A program made the translations under genes and the position numbers. 64,000 bases of DNA from Leptotrichia buccalis C-1013-b (lineage in GTDB: Bacteria > Fusobacteriota > Fusobacteriia > Fusobacteriales > Leptotrichiaceae). The notes beneath the pieces are model-generated. The model was given only the letters and a program-made list of their open reading frames with translations, was not told where the DNA came from and did no database searches. Positions 62,933-64,000 of the stretch are shown here, piece by piece (position 1 is the first letter of the stretch; each line of letters begins with the position of its first letter). The stretch is taken from assembly GCF_000023905.1 (NCBI RefSeq), contig NC_013192.1, positions 682,001-746,000 of the forward strand, read 5' to 3'.

Positions 62933-64000
62933 ATGATACATGAACTAATTGTAATTTTGTCCACATGGATAATTCCGATTGAGAGGATACATTACTTGTT
63001 AATTGCTATTTTACTGGTTTCAGTGTTGTTGTCGGATAAATCGCCGAATGCGATGCTTGCCTGGATTTTTACGATTTTTACGTTTCCGCTTGGTGGGGCG
63101 GTTTTGTATCTTTTGTTTGGAATAAACTGGAGAAGAAATAAGATAATTTCTAAAAAAATGGCTGGTGAGGGTCAAAAATTATATTCAAGAATTTTTAATT
63201 TTATGCAAAGAGATGTATCGGATATTTTCAGGTCAAAAGACTTTTTTTATTATAATAATTTAGAAAACGTGGATGACATTGAAAAAAATAAAATGAGTGA
63301 AAATGAAAAAAAGGAAAAAATTCGGCAACAAATTAACACAATGATAAAAAATATTAAGCTGGACAATCAAGAAAGCGAAATTGTAAAAATGCTGTATGAA
63401 GCGGAAGGTACATTTTTAACTAACAACAATTCTTATAAACTATTTTTTAATGGAAAGGAAGCCTTTGATTCAATTCTGGAAGATATAAAAAATGCTAAAA
63501 GGACAATTTATATGGAATATTTTATCTGGAAAGCTGATGAACTGGGAGAAAAAATTAAAAATGCGCTTGTGGAAAAAGCCAGGGAAGGTGTGAAGATAAG
63601 ATTATTATTTGACGGTGTAGGGACTTGGAAATTGCCTAAAGAATATAAGAAGGAACTTAGAAATGCAGGAATTGAGACAAGATGGTTTCTGGATGTTAAA
63701 TTTTTTATGTCAAAGATGAATTATCGGAATCATAGGAAAATTGCCTTATTTGACAATCAGATAGTGCACACTGGCGGTATGAATGTGGGACAGGAGTACA
63801 TTGATGGCGGAAAAAGATTTGAAAGCTGGAGAGACACAAATATTCGGATTACTGGAGAAATAATCGGACAATATCTTGCGATTTTTGTTACGGACTGGCT
63901 AAATAGCGGCGGAAAAGATGATTTTATTGAAGATATAAAAAAGGAAGCAGTTCACGAGCTGGAAGTTCAAAAGCCGATAGACAAGCAGGAAAAACTGAAA
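62933..64000 (+). CDS. cls: cardiolipin synthase (partial)
   Basis: The first 356 codons of a phospholipase D-family cardiolipin synthase that runs past the window end. Two N-terminal membrane helices (YLLIAILLVSVLL and FTFPLGGAVLYLLFG) with the typical MLAWIFTIF segment precede the catalytic domain. The first HKD motif is present as NHRKIALFD, followed by GGMNVGQEY. A long Lys-rich insert lies at about residues 90-150. The second HKD motif should lie downstream. GAAAGGA precedes the ATG. The enzyme condenses phosphatidylglycerol at the inner membrane. Confidence 0.93.
   Translation, partial: MIHELIVILSTWIIPIERIHYLLIAILLVSVLLSDKSPNAMLAWIFTIFTFPLGGAVLYLLFGINWRRNKIISKKMAGEGQKLYSRIFNFMQRDVSDIFRSKDFFYYNNLENVDDIEKNKMSENEKKEKIRQQINTMIKNIKLDNQESEIVKMLYEAEGTFLTNNNSYKLFFNGKEAFDSILEDIKNAKRTIYMEYFIWKADELGEKIKNALVEKAREGVKIRLLFDGVGTWKLPKEYKKELRNAGIETRWFLDVKFFMSKMNYRNHRKIALFDNQIVHTGGMNVGQEYIDGGKRFESWRDTNIRITGEIIGQYLAIFVTDWLNSGGKDDFIEDIKKEAVHELEVQKPIDKQEKLK

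Overview
The window is AT-rich DNA from a Gram-negative anaerobic fermenter. The best fit is the genus Leptotrichia (Fusobacteriota). Reasons: very low GC with AAA/ATT-rich codon use, purine-rich AGGAGG-type ribosome sites, outer-membrane systems (secretin, autotransporter, patatin-Omp85 protein, heptose kinase for LPS), an ATP synthase c subunit with sodium ligands, a sucrose-6-phosphate hydrolase with a ROK fructokinase, and a large autotransporter with the N-terminal domain typical of Leptotrichia. The taxon is inferred from gene content, not from a database search.

Layout. 1-1.7 kb: end of a fatty-acid synthesis block (fabH end, small membrane protein, fabD). 1.9-7.7 kb: a type IV pilus/type II secretion-like operon with its own promoter: major pilin, compact prepilin peptidase, three minor pilins, GspL/PilM-N-like, PilO-like and a very short secretin. 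The platform protein PilC lies at 9.9 kb behind a heptose kinase and a fructokinase; no pilus ATPase is in the window. 11.3-13 kb: an O-methyltransferase and an EEP-family hydrolase around structured intergenic DNA. 13-19.4 kb: an arginine operon argC-J-B-D-(secreted protein)-F, headed by a sigma70-type promoter, an arginine-rich 13-residue leader peptide and a set of competing hairpins ending in a terminator, which together look like a leader-peptide attenuator. 19.5 kb: a secreted GH10-like hydrolase. 20.9-28.9 kb: the complete F1Fo ATP synthase operon, interrupted by an unknown secreted Lys/Ser-rich protein gene between atpE and atpF and by a 203-bp repeat-bearing gap before atpC. 29-38.6 kb: DUF4912 protein, GlsB-type protein, glyoxalase, dapB, acyl-CoA dehydrogenase, glutamate/Na+ symporter, and two flavoproteins separated by a 642-bp repeat mosaic.

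38.6-45.5 kb is an accessory island: a small ORF that may be an ISL3 remnant, an aspT-aspD aspartate-to-alanine energy module with a more GC-balanced composition than its neighbours, a decayed ISLre2 element, a miniature beta-carbonic-anhydrase-like gene and an intact-looking IS5-type element. 45.5-52.2 kb: housekeeping genes, mostly on the minus strand (YgjP-like peptidase, a CCA-adding enzyme fused to a Nudix domain, rsmB, scrB), then YbaK and an acetyltransferase. 52.4-58.5 kb: a giant autotransporter split by one frameshift. 58.9-64 kb: YjjG nucleotidase, an FplA/PlpD-type patatin autotransporter, RidA, and the start of a cardiolipin synthase that runs off the window.

The strongest candidate for something undescribed is the arg leader (13.0-13.3 kb). 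Others are a promoter-hairpin-terminator unit at 34.9 kb that looks like a small RNA or riboswitch, a dispersed intergenic repeat family (1.8, 28.45 and 31.03 kb), the unknown gene inside the atp operon, and the CCA-Nudix fusion. No tRNA, rRNA or CRISPR array was recognised.
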